This document shows, piece after piece, positions 1-8,870 of a stretch of DNA of 64,000 nucleotides. Every line of letters starts with the position of its first letter. Within the stretch, counting starts at the first letter, position 1. The stretch is from an uncultured Pseudodesulfovibrio sp. GTDB taxonomy: Bacteria; Desulfobacterota; Desulfovibrionia; Desulfovibrionales; Desulfovibrionaceae. The notes beneath the pieces are model-generated. The model was not told the origin of the DNA. It saw only the letters and a list, made by a program, of their open reading frames with translations, and ran no database searches. The position numbers were made by a program, and so were the translations under genes. The stretch spans positions 506,001 through 570,000 of the forward strand of contig NZ_OY782498.1 in assembly GCF_963677845.1 (NCBI RefSeq). Direction: 5' to 3'.

Positions 1-1040
1 AACGCCGGGATAATGCCTTCGCGTCGTGATAATACTTTGAACGCGTTCAAGGCTTGCTTATCATTGATTGTCACGTACTCGGCGCGGCCGATGTCCTGCA
101 AATGGGCATGCTCAGGACCGACTCCGGGATAATCCAGACCGGGAGCTACGGAATGGGACGGGAGAATCTGTCCTTCATCCGTTTGTAACAGCTTGGTTTT
201 CATGCCGTGCAATACGCCATCCGTTCCGAGATTGAGCGGTGCGGAATTGTCGCAGCCCGGTTCACCAGTGCCTGCGGCCTCCACGCCGACGAGCTTGACG
301 GATTCGTCAGGCACGAAATGATGGAACATGCCGATGGCGTTAGACCCACCGCCCACACAGGCAGTGACTATGTCCGGCAGATTACCGTCATTGCGATCCA
401 TATACTGCTGACGGGCTTCTTTGGAGATGATTTGTTGGAATTCACGCACCAAATCAGGGAAGGGGTGCGGTCCGGCAGCCGTGCCGAAACAGTAGTGGGT
501 GTTTTCCTGATCGGCCAACCAGCGTCGTAAAGCCTCATTGATGGCGTCCTTGAGTGTCTTTGTACCGGATTCGACAGGGATGATTTCCGCCCCCATGAGT
601 CGCATCCTGTTGACATTGGGGGCCTGACGCACCACGTCGGCGGCGCCCATGTAGATGACGGCCTTCATGTCGAGCATGGCAGCGGCTACAGTAGTCGCCA
701 CACCGTGCATACCTGCGCCTGTTTCGGCCAGCAATACTTCCTTGCCCATCATTTTGGCGAGGAGTCCCTGCCCAAGCGTGTTGTTGATTTTGTGTGCGCC
801 TGAATGGTTCAGGTCTTCACGTTTGAGCCATAGGTCCAGACCAAGGTCCTTGGACATGTGTTGGCAGTATGTCATGGCCGAAGGACGGCCCACGTTTTCC
901 TTGAGCATTTGAATAAAGCGCGTCTGAAATTTCTCCGAGGGGAGAATGGTTTTCATGGCTTCTTCAAGCTCGATAAGCGGCGGCATGAGCAGTTCTGGAA
1001 TGAACTGTCCGCCAAAATCGCCGAAATAACCCTTTTTCAT
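1..1040 (-). CDS. trpB: Tryptophan synthase beta chain (3' end outside window)
   Basis: Catalyses the PLP-dependent joining of indole and serine, the last step of tryptophan synthesis, with TrpA. The reading frame opens at the ATG at 1040 (MKKGYFGDFGGQFIPE) and stays open to the left edge, so the C-terminus and the trpA expected next are not in the window. The PLP lysine motif H-K-I-N-N-T is visible near residue 85, followed by E-T-G-A-G-M-H-G and the glycine-rich G-G-G-S-N phosphate loop. The start ATG shares its A with the trpF stop codon (TAATG), so translation is probably coupled. It is the tenth trp/aro structural gene after aroA' in one uninterrupted transcription direction. Confidence 0.95.
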   Translation of the reverse strand, partial: MKKGYFGDFGGQFIPELLMPPLIELEEAMKTILPSEKFQTRFIQMLKENVGRPSAMTYCQHMSKDLGLDLWLKREDLNHSGAHKINNTLGQGLLAKMMGKEVLLAETGAGMHGVATTVAAAMLDMKAVIYMGAADVVRQAPNVNRMRLMGAEIIPVESGTKTLKDAINEALRRWLADQENTHYCFGTAAGPHPFPDLVREFQQIISKEARQQYMDRNDGNLPDIVTACVGGGSNAIGMFHHFVPDESVKLVGVEAAGTGEPGCDNSAPLNLGTDGVLHGMKTKLLQTDEGQILPSHSVAPGLDYPGVGPEHAHLQDIGRAEYVTINDKQALNAFKVLSRREGIIPA

Positions 1041-1666
1041 TATTCTTCCTCCGCGAGAATCCTGAAGACTTCCCGCAGCTTTGATGCATCCTTGACACCT
1101 GGCTCGATTTCTACCCCTGAATTGATGTCCAATCCTGGAGGATTTATGGCCAGAGCTTTCTTGATGTTGTATGGCCCAAGGCCGCCAGCAAGAAACCAAG
1201 GTGTAAGTATTTCGATATCTTGTAATGTGGCAAAATCAATGGTCGTCCCCGTTCCACCCTGGCCTTTGGCCCCTGCATCCAGCAGAAAATGACCACAGGC
1301 TTCAGAATAGTTTTCCATGTCTCGGAGCAATGCTGAAGCAGAGGAATAGGTATTCGGCCAGAAAACTCGAATGACCCTATCGGGTCCGATTTTCCAGCAG
1401 GCATCCATATCCTGTCCACCATGGAGTTGGGCTGCGTGCAGTCCGCACCGATCCATGGTCTCAATGATTTCTTCAGCGGTCTGATCGACAAAAACGCCAA
1501 CTTTGGTGACCTTGCCAGTTTTGACCGAGGCCACGAAGTCGGGATCGGCCAACCGAGGACTTTTGGGGTGAAAGATGAATCCAAGCAGATCAACGCCGAG
1601 ATCGACGCACAGCTTAACATCTTCCATGCGGGTCATGCCGCACACTTTGACCAGAGGTCGTGCCAC
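1040..1666 (-). CDS. trpF: Phosphoribosylanthranilate isomerase
   Basis: TIM-barrel enzyme converting phosphoribosylanthranilate to CdRP, third step of the tryptophan branch. I place the start at a GTG at 1666, overlapping the trpC stop (TAGTG) with an AGGAG sequence just upstream inside trpC; the first ATG downstream would delete the conserved K-V-C-G-M-T-R motif at the N-terminus. The product is 208 aa, normal for TrpF. The phosphate-binding L-A-G-G-L region and the C-terminal D-I-N-S-G-V-E motif are present. It is separate from TrpC here, not fused as in enteric bacteria. It overlaps both neighbours by a single base. Confidence 0.93.
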   Translation of the reverse strand: MARPLVKVCGMTRMEDVKLCVDLGVDLLGFIFHPKSPRLADPDFVASVKTGKVTKVGVFVDQTAEEIIETMDRCGLHAAQLHGGQDMDACWKIGPDRVIRVFWPNTYSSASALLRDMENYSEACGHFLLDAGAKGQGGTGTTIDFATLQDIEILTPWFLAGGLGPYNIKKALAINPPGLDINSGVEIEPGVKDASKLREVFRILAEEE

Positions 1667-2436
1667 TACTTTGCTCCTGTCAACTCGGCCAGTTTTTCGC
1701 CGGGGTTGTCCGCTTCCATCAGGCAGGTTCCGACCAGCACGGCGTCGAAACCGAGGCCGGCCATTTCTTCTACCTGTGCACGTTTGGATATGCCGCTGGC
1801 ACAAATCCAAAGTTCGCCTTCCTGCTTTTGCTTGATGAAGTTGCGGCTTTGATCCAGTGACGTCTCAAGGGTGTCGAGATTCCGGTTGTTGACCTGAATA
1901 ATGTCAGCTCCGGCTGCACGGGCCATGTCAAGGTCTGCTTGGTCGAAGATTTCAACCACCGGGCTTAGGCCGGGCATACGGGCCAGCTCCACCATCTGTG
2001 CAAGGTGTGTCACATCGTCACACATACGGGCGACCAGCAGCACGGCGGCTGCCGGGCTGGATGCGGTCATGGCGACCTGAAGCGGGTCGAGGATGAAATC
2101 CTTGCGCAACAAAGGAATACCGGGTTGGCTCATCATGAACAAAAAGTCCGGGGTGCCGCCAAAGTATTGGTGCTCCGTAAGGACGGAGATGGCAGCTGCT
2201 CCATTGTTGGCATATATATCTGCAAAATCCAGCGGGTTTGCATTTTCGCGCAGAACACCTTTGCTCGGGCTGGCAGGCTTGAACTCGGCAATGACGGCTC
2301 CGGGGCCTTTGGCTTTGATGGCCTCAACGAATGAGGGACGGTCGCCACGGTAAACCGCGGGCAAATGTCCTTCCATGAAGCTTTTACGGAGAGAATCGAT
2401 TTCAAGTTGCTTTGCTTCTCTGAATTTATTCAACAT
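1666..2436 (-). CDS. trpC: Indole-3-glycerol phosphate synthase
   Basis: Closes the indole ring of CdRP with loss of CO2, the fourth step of the trp branch. The 256-aa protein has the family signature A-E-F-K-P-A-S-P-S-K-G near residue 50, the second catalytic region L-R-K-D-F-I near residue 115, and N-N-R-N-L followed by S-G-I in the C-terminal half. The ATG at 2436 lies inside the end of trpD (11-bp overlap), which points to coupled translation. The protein is monofunctional. Confidence 0.95.
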   Translation of the reverse strand: MLNKFREAKQLEIDSLRKSFMEGHLPAVYRGDRPSFVEAIKAKGPGAVIAEFKPASPSKGVLRENANPLDFADIYANNGAAAISVLTEHQYFGGTPDFLFMMSQPGIPLLRKDFILDPLQVAMTASSPAAAVLLVARMCDDVTHLAQMVELARMPGLSPVVEIFDQADLDMARAAGADIIQVNNRNLDTLETSLDQSRNFIKQKQEGELWICASGISKRAQVEEMAGLGFDAVLVGTCLMEADNPGEKLAELTGAK

Positions 2437-3433
2437 ATGGAATTCCTTTCTTCAGTCCGGTGTATACTGTGTCTCGGGCCAGTTCAGCACATTCGGCCAT
2501 GGGGCCCTTGTCCAAAAGATGCAGGCACCCTGCCAGATTCAGGGCCACCATGTCCATCATGGCGCGTGGTCCATTCCCGGCGAGAATCTCTTTGAGTTTG
2601 ACCACGGCATCTTCTTTGTTCGTGACAACAACTTCCTTGGGATCATGCGCTTCAAAGCCGAGTTGCTGCGGATTGACCGTGGTCTTTTCCATTACACCGT
2701 CATGGATGATATATCCTCGGCTGACCCCCCATGTGGTCAGTTCATCAAATCCGCCTGCCCCTGAGAAAAGGAGTGCGCGGTTGACGCCGGTCAGAAGTAG
2801 AGTTTCGCCCATGAGTTCCAGCCGTTCAGGGTCGCCTACGCCCATGAGCTGATGAGATGGACGGGCCGGGTTGAGCAATGGGCCCATGAAGTTGAACAGG
2901 GTACGAATACCAAGCTGCTGACGCACGGGCATGACATGTTTGAAGGCCGGGTGATAAGCAGGAGCGAACAGAAAAGCGAAGTTATGTTTCTTCAGACCTT
3001 TAGCGGCTTCTTCCGGGGGCATGTCCAACGGGATGCCGAGGGCTTCCAGAGCGTCGGCTGATCCGCATGAGGACGACAGGGCGCGGTTGCCGTGTTTGGC
3101 AACGGTATACCCCATGTCCGCGAGAAACAGGGAGACTGCTGTAGAGTTGTTGAAGCTGCACTGGCCATCACCACCTGTGCCGCAAGTGTCAATAACCGGT
3201 TCCGTGTGCGTGCCGTCAAAACCCGGGATCTTGATGGCGTGAGCTACTCCGGCACGGACTCCAGCGGCCAAATCTGTGGAATCTTCGCCCTTGACGCGCA
3301 GCCCCATGAGGAAGGCGCCGGTTTGGGACTCAGTCATTTTGCCATCCATGAGTTCAGTGAACATGAAGTCCGCCTGCATGTCAGTCAGTGGCTTTCGCTG
3401 TGCAATGATTTCAAGTATTTCAGGTATGGTCAT
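2426..3433 (-). CDS. trpD: Anthranilate phosphoribosyltransferase
   Basis: Transfers the phosphoribosyl group from PRPP to anthranilate. The 335-aa protein carries the PRPP-binding signature D-T-C-G-T-G-G-D near residue 82 and the K-H-G-N-R motif near residue 114, in the order expected for the family. The start follows the trpG stop by a few bases and the end overlaps trpC. Unlike the enteric enzyme it is not fused to the glutamine amidotransferase, which is encoded separately by trpG just upstream. Confidence 0.95.
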   Translation of the reverse strand: MTIPEILEIIAQRKPLTDMQADFMFTELMDGKMTESQTGAFLMGLRVKGEDSTDLAAGVRAGVAHAIKIPGFDGTHTEPVIDTCGTGGDGQCSFNNSTAVSLFLADMGYTVAKHGNRALSSSCGSADALEALGIPLDMPPEEAAKGLKKHNFAFLFAPAYHPAFKHVMPVRQQLGIRTLFNFMGPLLNPARPSHQLMGVGDPERLELMGETLLLTGVNRALLFSGAGGFDELTTWGVSRGYIIHDGVMEKTTVNPQQLGFEAHDPKEVVVTNKEDAVVKLKEILAGNGPRAMMDMVALNLAGCLHLLDKGPMAECAELARDTVYTGLKKGIPYVE

Positions 3434-3437
3434 ATCG

Positions 3438-4010
3438 TTATCCTTGTATATTTAGAAAGTTCTGGAGTAATTTCGGGCCGTCCGGCGTGAGGATGGATTC
3501 CGGGTGGAACTGGACGCCATGCCATGGCCGGTCCTTGTACTGGATGCCCATGATTTCGCCCTGTCGGGTTCGGGCCGTGACATCGAGCGTGTCAGCCGCT
3601 TTTTCAGCCGGAACAATGAGCGAGTGGTACCTGCACACCTCGAAGGGTGAGTCGAGACCTGCAAAAAGGCCTTGCCCGTCGTGGATCACCTGCGAGGTCT
3701 TGCCGTGCATGATCCGTTCGGCGCGTTCCACAGGTGCTCCGGCAAAGTGCCCAAGGGTCTGATGCCCCAGGCAGACGCCGAATACCGGAATCGTTTTGGG
3801 CAGTCGGCTGAGGAATTCCAGACAAAAACCGGCATTTTCCGGGTTGCTTGGTCCGGGTGAAAGACAAACCCGTTCAAGCGTGCCGTTTTGTGCCAGATCC
3901 AGTACTGTTTCACGGTCGTTGCGGATGACCACGGGGTCGGCTCCAAGTTGTTGGAAGGCCTGTACCAGATTGAAGGTGAAGGAATCGAAATTATCTATCA
4001 GCAAAAACAT
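3438..4010 (-). CDS. trpG: Anthranilate synthase component II (glutamine amidotransferase)
   Basis: Supplies ammonia from glutamine to TrpE. The 190-aa class I amidotransferase has the opening D-N-F-D-S-F-T-F-N motif, the oxyanion loop S-P-G-P, the nucleophile elbow G-V-C-L-G-H-Q near residue 80, and the catalytic H-P-E-S near residue 170. The ATG at 4010 lies 20 bp inside the end of trpE. The protein could in principle also serve p-aminobenzoate synthesis, but its position inside trpE-trpD argues for the tryptophan role. Confidence 0.94.
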   Translation of the reverse strand: MFLLIDNFDSFTFNLVQAFQQLGADPVVIRNDRETVLDLAQNGTLERVCLSPGPSNPENAGFCLEFLSRLPKTIPVFGVCLGHQTLGHFAGAPVERAERIMHGKTSQVIHDGQGLFAGLDSPFEVCRYHSLIVPAEKAADTLDVTARTRQGEIMGIQYKDRPWHGVQFHPESILTPDGPKLLQNFLNIQG

Positions 4011-5448
4011 CGGTTCCCCCCTTGCCTGTGATGACTTCCAGAATAACTCGTGCCTTGTTGTGACATTCGTTCCACTCGGATTCAGCGTCCGAGTCGTACA
4101 CGATGCCAGCTCCGGCCTGCCAGTGGCAGATGCCGTTTCGAATCCACATGGACCGGATGGTAATGCCCGTGTCGAGGGAGATAACGCCGTCGTCCAGCCC
4201 CATCCAGCCTATGCAGCCGCCATAAGGGCCGCGTTCCTGTGGTTCCAGATCGGCGATAATTTCCATGGCCCGAATTTTCGGTGCGCCGGATAATGTTCCC
4301 GCCGGGAAGGTGGATTGAAGAACATCCACGCCATCCAGTCCGTCTTTTAGCTCGCCTTCCACATAGGAAGTGAGGTGCATGACATGGGAGAAGCGTTCAA
4401 CGTTCATGAATTTTTCGACGGTGACTGTGCCGGGTTTGGAAATACGACCCAGATCGTTTCGCCCGAGGTCGACCAGCATGACATGCTCGGCCCGTTCTTT
4501 GGGGTCGGCCAACAGTTCTTTTTCCAGACGCATATCTTCTTTCTCGGTTTCGCCTCTCCAGCGAGTTCCGGCGATGGGACGTACTTCCAGATGTCCGGCC
4601 GAGCTTCTGACCATCATTTCCGGGGATGATCCGAGCAGGGTGGTGCCACAGGTTTTGCCCATGGACGAGCAGTCCGGGAATTTCATGTAGAACATGAATG
4701 GTGAAGGGTTGGCCTGTCTGAGGCGGCGATAAATCTTGAAAGGTTCATCCGGCAAAGGCACGGTGAATCGGGTGGACAACACCACTTGAATGCATTCGCC
4801 TTCGGCAATGAGTTCCTTGCACCGCTCTACGCCGCGCATGTATTCTTCCTTACCGGGATGGACCGTGGGTGTCCCGACCTCGGGAGCAGTCAGGTCCGCG
4901 CCCCATTGAATGGGGGCAGGCATGGGGGTCGCGCCTTTATCAAGGCTGAGATAGCAGCAGGAGTGGCGCAGGTGATCGAAAAGGACCATTTGTCCGGGCA
5001 GGACTAAACACGCCTCGGCATCGGCTGGTTTGCAGCATTCGGTCAGCTTGCGTTCGAACATGCCAGCTACGCCATATCCGAAGTAGCCGTACAGACCGCG
5101 AGTCAGACCGGGGAGGCCGTCACGCGCGTTGCCACCGGTGGTTTCCTGCGTGATTGAGAGTAGTTTCACGGCCTTTTTAATGCCGGTGAGATACTCCATA
5201 CCTTCCAGCTCTTTGAGCTGGGCGAGTCTATCGTCTGAAACTTCTACCACCAGCTTGCCATCCACAGGGTGGAGCATGAGTCGATAGTCCCAGGCGATCA
5301 AACTGTATCGACCAAGGCGACCATCCACCTCTGCCGATTCCAGCAAAATGCCGGGTTGGTCTCCCACCAGTCCCATATAGAGGGATATGGTGGTCTGGAC
5401 GTCAGCCGGGAGCCACTTCCCGTGCTGCGTCAGTGAAATCTTTTCCAT
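3991..5448 (-). CDS. trpE: Anthranilate synthase component I
   Basis: Converts chorismate plus ammonia to anthranilate, the committed step to tryptophan. I start it at the ATG at 5448 (MEKISLTQHG), which has AAGGA eight bases upstream; a longer reading frame to 5505 has no convincing ribosome site. The 485-aa product has the N-terminal feedback region with an L-L-E-S-A motif near residue 35, as in Trp-inhibited enzymes, and the chorismate-binding core with P-I-A-G-T-R, D-L-G-R-N-D and G-A-P-K-I. The first gene after the tyrA/trpE attenuator described separately, so it probably sets expression of the trp half. Confidence 0.95.
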   Translation of the reverse strand: MEKISLTQHGKWLPADVQTTISLYMGLVGDQPGILLESAEVDGRLGRYSLIAWDYRLMLHPVDGKLVVEVSDDRLAQLKELEGMEYLTGIKKAVKLLSITQETTGGNARDGLPGLTRGLYGYFGYGVAGMFERKLTECCKPADAEACLVLPGQMVLFDHLRHSCCYLSLDKGATPMPAPIQWGADLTAPEVGTPTVHPGKEEYMRGVERCKELIAEGECIQVVLSTRFTVPLPDEPFKIYRRLRQANPSPFMFYMKFPDCSSMGKTCGTTLLGSSPEMMVRSSAGHLEVRPIAGTRWRGETEKEDMRLEKELLADPKERAEHVMLVDLGRNDLGRISKPGTVTVEKFMNVERFSHVMHLTSYVEGELKDGLDGVDVLQSTFPAGTLSGAPKIRAMEIIADLEPQERGPYGGCIGWMGLDDGVISLDTGITIRSMWIRNGICHWQAGAGIVYDSDAESEWNECHNKARVILEVITGKGGTDVFADR

Positions 5449-5562
5449 TATTTTTCCTTGTAGGTTCAGTCTCGTTAGTTGAGCGGGCGAGGTATAACCT
5501 CCCACCCTTTTACCTTTTTTCGGTTTTCATATGACTTTCACGTCCCTTTCATTGTGTGCTCC
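5449..5562 (-). other. trpE 5' leader downstream of the attenuator
   Basis: Untranslated stretch between the attenuator terminator and trpE. It contains an AAGGAG followed by an ATG and only three further codons before a stop, then a second ATG with five codons before a stop. It also has a small hairpin, GAGGT-TAT-ACCTC, about 30 bases before the trpE ribosome site. I see no conserved gene here; the mini-ORFs may be chance. Confidence 0.4.
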
Positions 5563-5669
5563 TTATAAAAAAGGCCGTACCCTTTCTGGGGGTGCGGCCT
5601 TGGTTCACGTTCGATTCCAAGTAACGGCATGAGCCGCACCATTTATGAAGTTTCGTTACGCCACCACCA
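5563..5669 (-). promoter_or_regulatory. Putative Trp attenuator using the tyrA 3' end as leader peptide
   Basis: Read on the minus strand, tyrA ends with three consecutive TGG codons (5661-5669), then CGT AAC GAA ACT TCA and the stop TAA (5643-5645). Two bases later comes GGTGCGGC (5633-5640), a perfect complement of GCCGCACC in the 5' arm of the following terminator (about 5591-5601). The terminator hairpin (AAGGCCGCACCC...GGGTACGGCC, 5573-5601) ends in six U residues (5567-5572). A further pairing, GTAACG (5654-5659) with CGTTAC (5621-5626), and a small CGGC-TCAT-GCCG hairpin could protect the anti-terminator strand. This has the spacing and logic of a classical trp attenuator. The structure is seen in the sequence; the function is inferred. 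Confidence 0.75.
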
Positions 5670-6413
5670 CTGTGCCCGATCTGCGAGCAGATCGAGATCA
5701 CCGCCTGCGGCCAGGCTGAGGTAGGACATGAATTTGCGGTTGACTTCCTGAAGAAATGGATTCGATTCAGAGATGATCTCGAAGAGTTCCGTATCCTGTG
5801 TGAGCATTTTTCGGGCAGAGTCCAATCTGCGTTTGAATGAGGGGGTGATGAAGTTATCAATATCTTCCACATCTCTGGCTGCAGCTAAAAAAGCCACGGT
5901 GGACGTGAAATTCAATCCCTGAACAAAGGCCATCGATCGGTCGTGATCTTCAGCTGTTGTCGAGAAACAGTCGTAGCCACATGCCTGCATAAGTCGGGTG
6001 ACTTTATTTGCGGCATCTGTATCGGTCTCGCGTCCCGGTGCGACAGCAACCTTGGGTGTAAAATCTTCCGGGATAACTGGGCCGAAAAGCGGATGCGTAC
6101 CGACCACTGGACCGTCATAGCGTTCTATCATGGCTTTCATGGGGAGCATTTTGACTGAACCAACATCGCACAGGATTGTTGAGCCATTCAGGTACGGCAC
6201 CACATGGTCCAAAACGGATTTCATAGCCGTTACCGGCACACTGAGCAGCAACATGTCGCAGTCGGTGAGGGCCTCGCGGAGTGCCTTTTCGGTGTATGGA
6301 AGGTCCAAAGCAATGACGGTGCGCCCGAGATCGGCAAAGGCTTTGGAAAAAAGCCCGCCCATCTGACCACTTGCGCCCGCGATGGCGATTGTATGTATAT
6401 CTGCCTCAGTCAT
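5643..6413 (-). CDS. tyrA: Prephenate dehydrogenase
   Basis: Oxidises prephenate to 4-hydroxyphenylpyruvate for tyrosine synthesis. The start is the ATG at 6413 (MTEADIHTIAIAGASGQMGG); the much longer open frame above it lies inside aroA and is not coding. Four bases after the aroA stop it begins with the NAD-binding loop G-A-S-G-Q-M-G near residue 12, then the T-H-P-L-F-G-P substrate motif near residue 110. Length 256 aa, a short monofunctional TyrA without a chorismate mutase or ACT domain. The C-terminus is odd: it ends A-Q-W-W-W-R-N-E-T-S, and those three Trp codons sit exactly where a leader peptide for trpE would need them. Confidence 0.93.
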   Translation of the reverse strand: MTEADIHTIAIAGASGQMGGLFSKAFADLGRTVIALDLPYTEKALREALTDCDMLLLSVPVTAMKSVLDHVVPYLNGSTILCDVGSVKMLPMKAMIERYDGPVVGTHPLFGPVIPEDFTPKVAVAPGRETDTDAANKVTRLMQACGYDCFSTTAEDHDRSMAFVQGLNFTSTVAFLAAARDVEDIDNFITPSFKRRLDSARKMLTQDTELFEIISESNPFLQEVNRKFMSYLSLAAGGDLDLLADRAQWWWRNETS

Positions 6414-6417
6414 TGCC

Positions 6418-7758
6418 TTATCCGATGATTTTCTTCCATTCGTTCCAGAAGCCGGGGAATGATTTGTTGACGCAGGTTGGATTGTCGAGAGTGACGGCGA
6501 TACCCGCCAATTGGAACAGGGACATGGACATGGCCATGCGATGGTCGCCGTATGTCGTGAAATCCACAGCATGTCCGTTGGGCAGCCTGCCGGGGCGGAT
6601 GATGAGTGAGTCTTCAACAATTTCTGTTTCAGCCTGAGTGCGGGATACTTCCACAGCACAGGCTTCCAATCTGTCGGTTTCCTTGATGCGCAGATGAGCC
6701 ACATTGGTGATGGTGGTCGGTGAGGTGGCGAATGCTGCTGCGGCGGAAACTGTCGGGACCAGATCCGGGCAACGGCCCATGTCCACGGTTATGCCATGCA
6801 AGGTGCTCGGTTCAATGAGGATGCCGTCAAAGGTGACCTTGATGGATGCCCCCATTTGGCTGAGAATGTCCATGATGGCCCGGTCGCCCTGAAGCGAATC
6901 CGCTGCCAGTCCCTTGATGAGTACGGGGCGTCTGCCCACAGCTCCGGCGGCCAGAAAGTAACTGGCGTTGGACCAGTCGCCTTCAACTCGGTAATGTGTC
7001 GGATCATAGCCGGTCGGTTTGACAATAAACCGAATTTTACCGGGGCTGACTGCCTTGATGGAGCGCCACGGCACTGTTTCCCATTTTTTGCCTTTTTTGA
7101 TTTCGACTTCAAATCCTGCCTTGAAATCTTCCATGATGCGCAAGGTCAGGGCTACATACGGCCATGAAACAGCTTTTTTCCCTGTGATCGTGATTGTGGT
7201 TTCATGGTCAGTCAAAGGCGCACCCAGGAGCAGACCGGAGAGGTATTGGCTGCTTTCTTCCAGGGTGATTTCCACCTTTTTTGAGGTGTAGCCTTTGCTG
7301 GTCATGATAAAGGGGAGGAATCCCTCTTTTTCAGCAAATTCGAATGTGGAGCCGAGTTTTTGCAAGGCTGTCACCAGTTCGGCCATGGGCCGTTCATGCA
7401 TACGCTGGGCGCCGTGTACTTTGAAGGAACCGTACCCGGCAGCGGCCACGGCGGTCATCAGACGGCAGGTAGTCCCGGATTCGTGCATGAATAATTCATG
7501 GGGTTCTTCATCCTTGTGCTTACCGTCTGCATTGCCGCCCTTGGGGCCGGACTCCATGCCTGAGACGATGAGTTTCCCGTCTTTTTCATCGATTTTTGCT
7601 CCGCAGGCGGTCAGACAACCGCGTGTGCGGGTGATATCGTCTGAATCGAGGATAGATGATACTTCGGAGACGCCGTTGGCCAATGCTGCCGCGATGAGCG
7701 TGCGGTGGGAAAGCGACTTGCTGGCCGGTGCATTGATGATAATCGGTTCCTTGGTCAT
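6418..7758 (-). CDS. aroA: 3-phosphoshikimate 1-carboxyvinyltransferase (EPSP synthase)
   Basis: Adds the enolpyruvyl group of PEP to shikimate 3-phosphate. I place the start at the ATG at 7758 (MTKEPIIINAPASKSLSHRT): it overlaps the pheA stop as ATGA and has CAGGAG nine bases upstream, whereas the longer frame to 7809 lies inside pheA. The 446-aa protein has the N-terminal P-A-S-K-S-L-S-H-R motif, E-S-G-T-T-C-R-L near residue 105, and the late L-R-I-K-E-T-D-R-L and Y-G-D-H-R-M-A-M motifs. A charged insert rich in Lys, Asp and Glu sits between residues 70 and 85. Confidence 0.95.
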   Translation of the reverse strand: MTKEPIIINAPASKSLSHRTLIAAALANGVSEVSSILDSDDITRTRGCLTACGAKIDEKDGKLIVSGMESGPKGGNADGKHKDEEPHELFMHESGTTCRLMTAVAAAGYGSFKVHGAQRMHERPMAELVTALQKLGSTFEFAEKEGFLPFIMTSKGYTSKKVEITLEESSQYLSGLLLGAPLTDHETTITITGKKAVSWPYVALTLRIMEDFKAGFEVEIKKGKKWETVPWRSIKAVSPGKIRFIVKPTGYDPTHYRVEGDWSNASYFLAAGAVGRRPVLIKGLAADSLQGDRAIMDILSQMGASIKVTFDGILIEPSTLHGITVDMGRCPDLVPTVSAAAAFATSPTTITNVAHLRIKETDRLEACAVEVSRTQAETEIVEDSLIIRPGRLPNGHAVDFTTYGDHRMAMSMSLFQLAGIAVTLDNPTCVNKSFPGFWNEWKKIIG

Positions 7759-8855
7759 GATCGATTCTCCTGAGTGGGGTAGGTGCCGAGGACTCGCAGC
7801 GTATGGCACTGCTGACGAATGTCCTCAAGGACGTCTTGGTAACGGTCGCCGCCCAAATCACATTCGAGGTCGGTGAAGAAAACATATTTCCATTTTTCAC
7901 CTCGGAACGGACGGGATTCAAGCTTGGTCATATTGATGCCTTGATGACCCAGAGTGGTCAACACGCGGGCCAGTGCACCTGGTTTGTCGGGCAAAGTGAA
8001 AAGTATGGTTGTCTTGTCGCGTCGGTCTTCCTGTGAAGGAGCTGCGCCGATGATAAGGAATCGTGTCCAGTTGTCGGGCAGGTCCTCAATTGATTGGGAC
8101 AGCACGTTCATGGCGTGCATGTCAGCCAGCTTGATGTGACCGATAACGGCAGCAGTTTTTTTGCCTGCTACTACTTCGGCAGCCTCAGCTGTTGATTCCA
8201 TGGGGATGGTCGGTACATCCGGCAGATGGGTGCGCAACCAATCCCGGCATTGGCCCAATGGTTGAGGGTGGGAGTATATGACCTCCACATCCTTAAGGGA
8301 TTCGGCTTTGGACATGATCGAGTGGCTGATGCGACTGAAAACCTCGGCCTGAATGTAGACCTTGTATTTCATGAACAAGTCCACGACCTGCCCCACGGTG
8401 CCTTCAATCGTGTTTTCCATTGGTATAACGCCGAGTTCGGCTCCTTCCTCGGCCACGGCCCGGAATATTTCTTCAAAATTTCCTTTGGGAGTCAGGGATG
8501 CGGCACTGCCCATGTGTTCGATGGCAGCAAAATAGGAGAAGGTCCCTTCAGGGCCAAGATAGACCACACGCTCGGGGCGTTGAAGATGGCGCGAGGAGCT
8601 CATGATCTCGCGGTAGATGGTGCGCAGGTGTTTGTCTGGCAGCGGGCCGGGACTGGAACCCGCGATCTTGTTCATAACTTCCTGCTCGCGGAAGGGTTTG
8701 TAGATAGCTTCGCCCTTGGACGCTTTGTATCGGCCTACACCGAGGCTCAGATTCGCCCGTTGATTGAGCAGGTCCACGATTCGACGATCCACGGAGTCGA
8801 TGGACTCGCGCAGTTCGCCGAGATCGGGAATATCGTTGTGGTCTTTATCTGCCAT
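7755..8855 (-). CDS. pheA: Bifunctional chorismate mutase / prephenate dehydratase
   Basis: Makes phenylpyruvate from chorismate in two steps. The 366-aa protein has an N-terminal AroQ-type mutase (residues about 10-95; I-D-S-V-D-R-R-I-V-D-L-L and the Y-K-P-F-R-E-Q motif), a prephenate dehydratase core beginning Y-L-G-P-E-G-T-F-S near residue 100 with N-S-I-like M-E-N-T-I-E-G-T-V, and a C-terminal ACT domain containing K-P-G-A-L and the E-S-R-P Phe-binding motif (residues about 285-360). The ACT domain suggests feedback by phenylalanine. Fifteen bases separate it from aroB'. Confidence 0.95.
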   Translation of the reverse strand: MADKDHNDIPDLGELRESIDSVDRRIVDLLNQRANLSLGVGRYKASKGEAIYKPFREQEVMNKIAGSSPGPLPDKHLRTIYREIMSSSRHLQRPERVVYLGPEGTFSYFAAIEHMGSAASLTPKGNFEEIFRAVAEEGAELGVIPMENTIEGTVGQVVDLFMKYKVYIQAEVFSRISHSIMSKAESLKDVEVIYSHPQPLGQCRDWLRTHLPDVPTIPMESTAEAAEVVAGKKTAAVIGHIKLADMHAMNVLSQSIEDLPDNWTRFLIIGAAPSQEDRRDKTTILFTLPDKPGALARVLTTLGHQGINMTKLESRPFRGEKWKYVFFTDLECDLGGDRYQDVLEDIRQQCHTLRVLGTYPTQENRS

Positions 8856-8870
8856 GACGTTCTCCGAAGC

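Noticed and set aside
5601..5640. TTCGATTCC resembling a tRNA T-loop between tyrA and trpE
   Set aside because: No acceptor stem, D-arm or anticodon arm around it; the sequence is explained by the attenuator.
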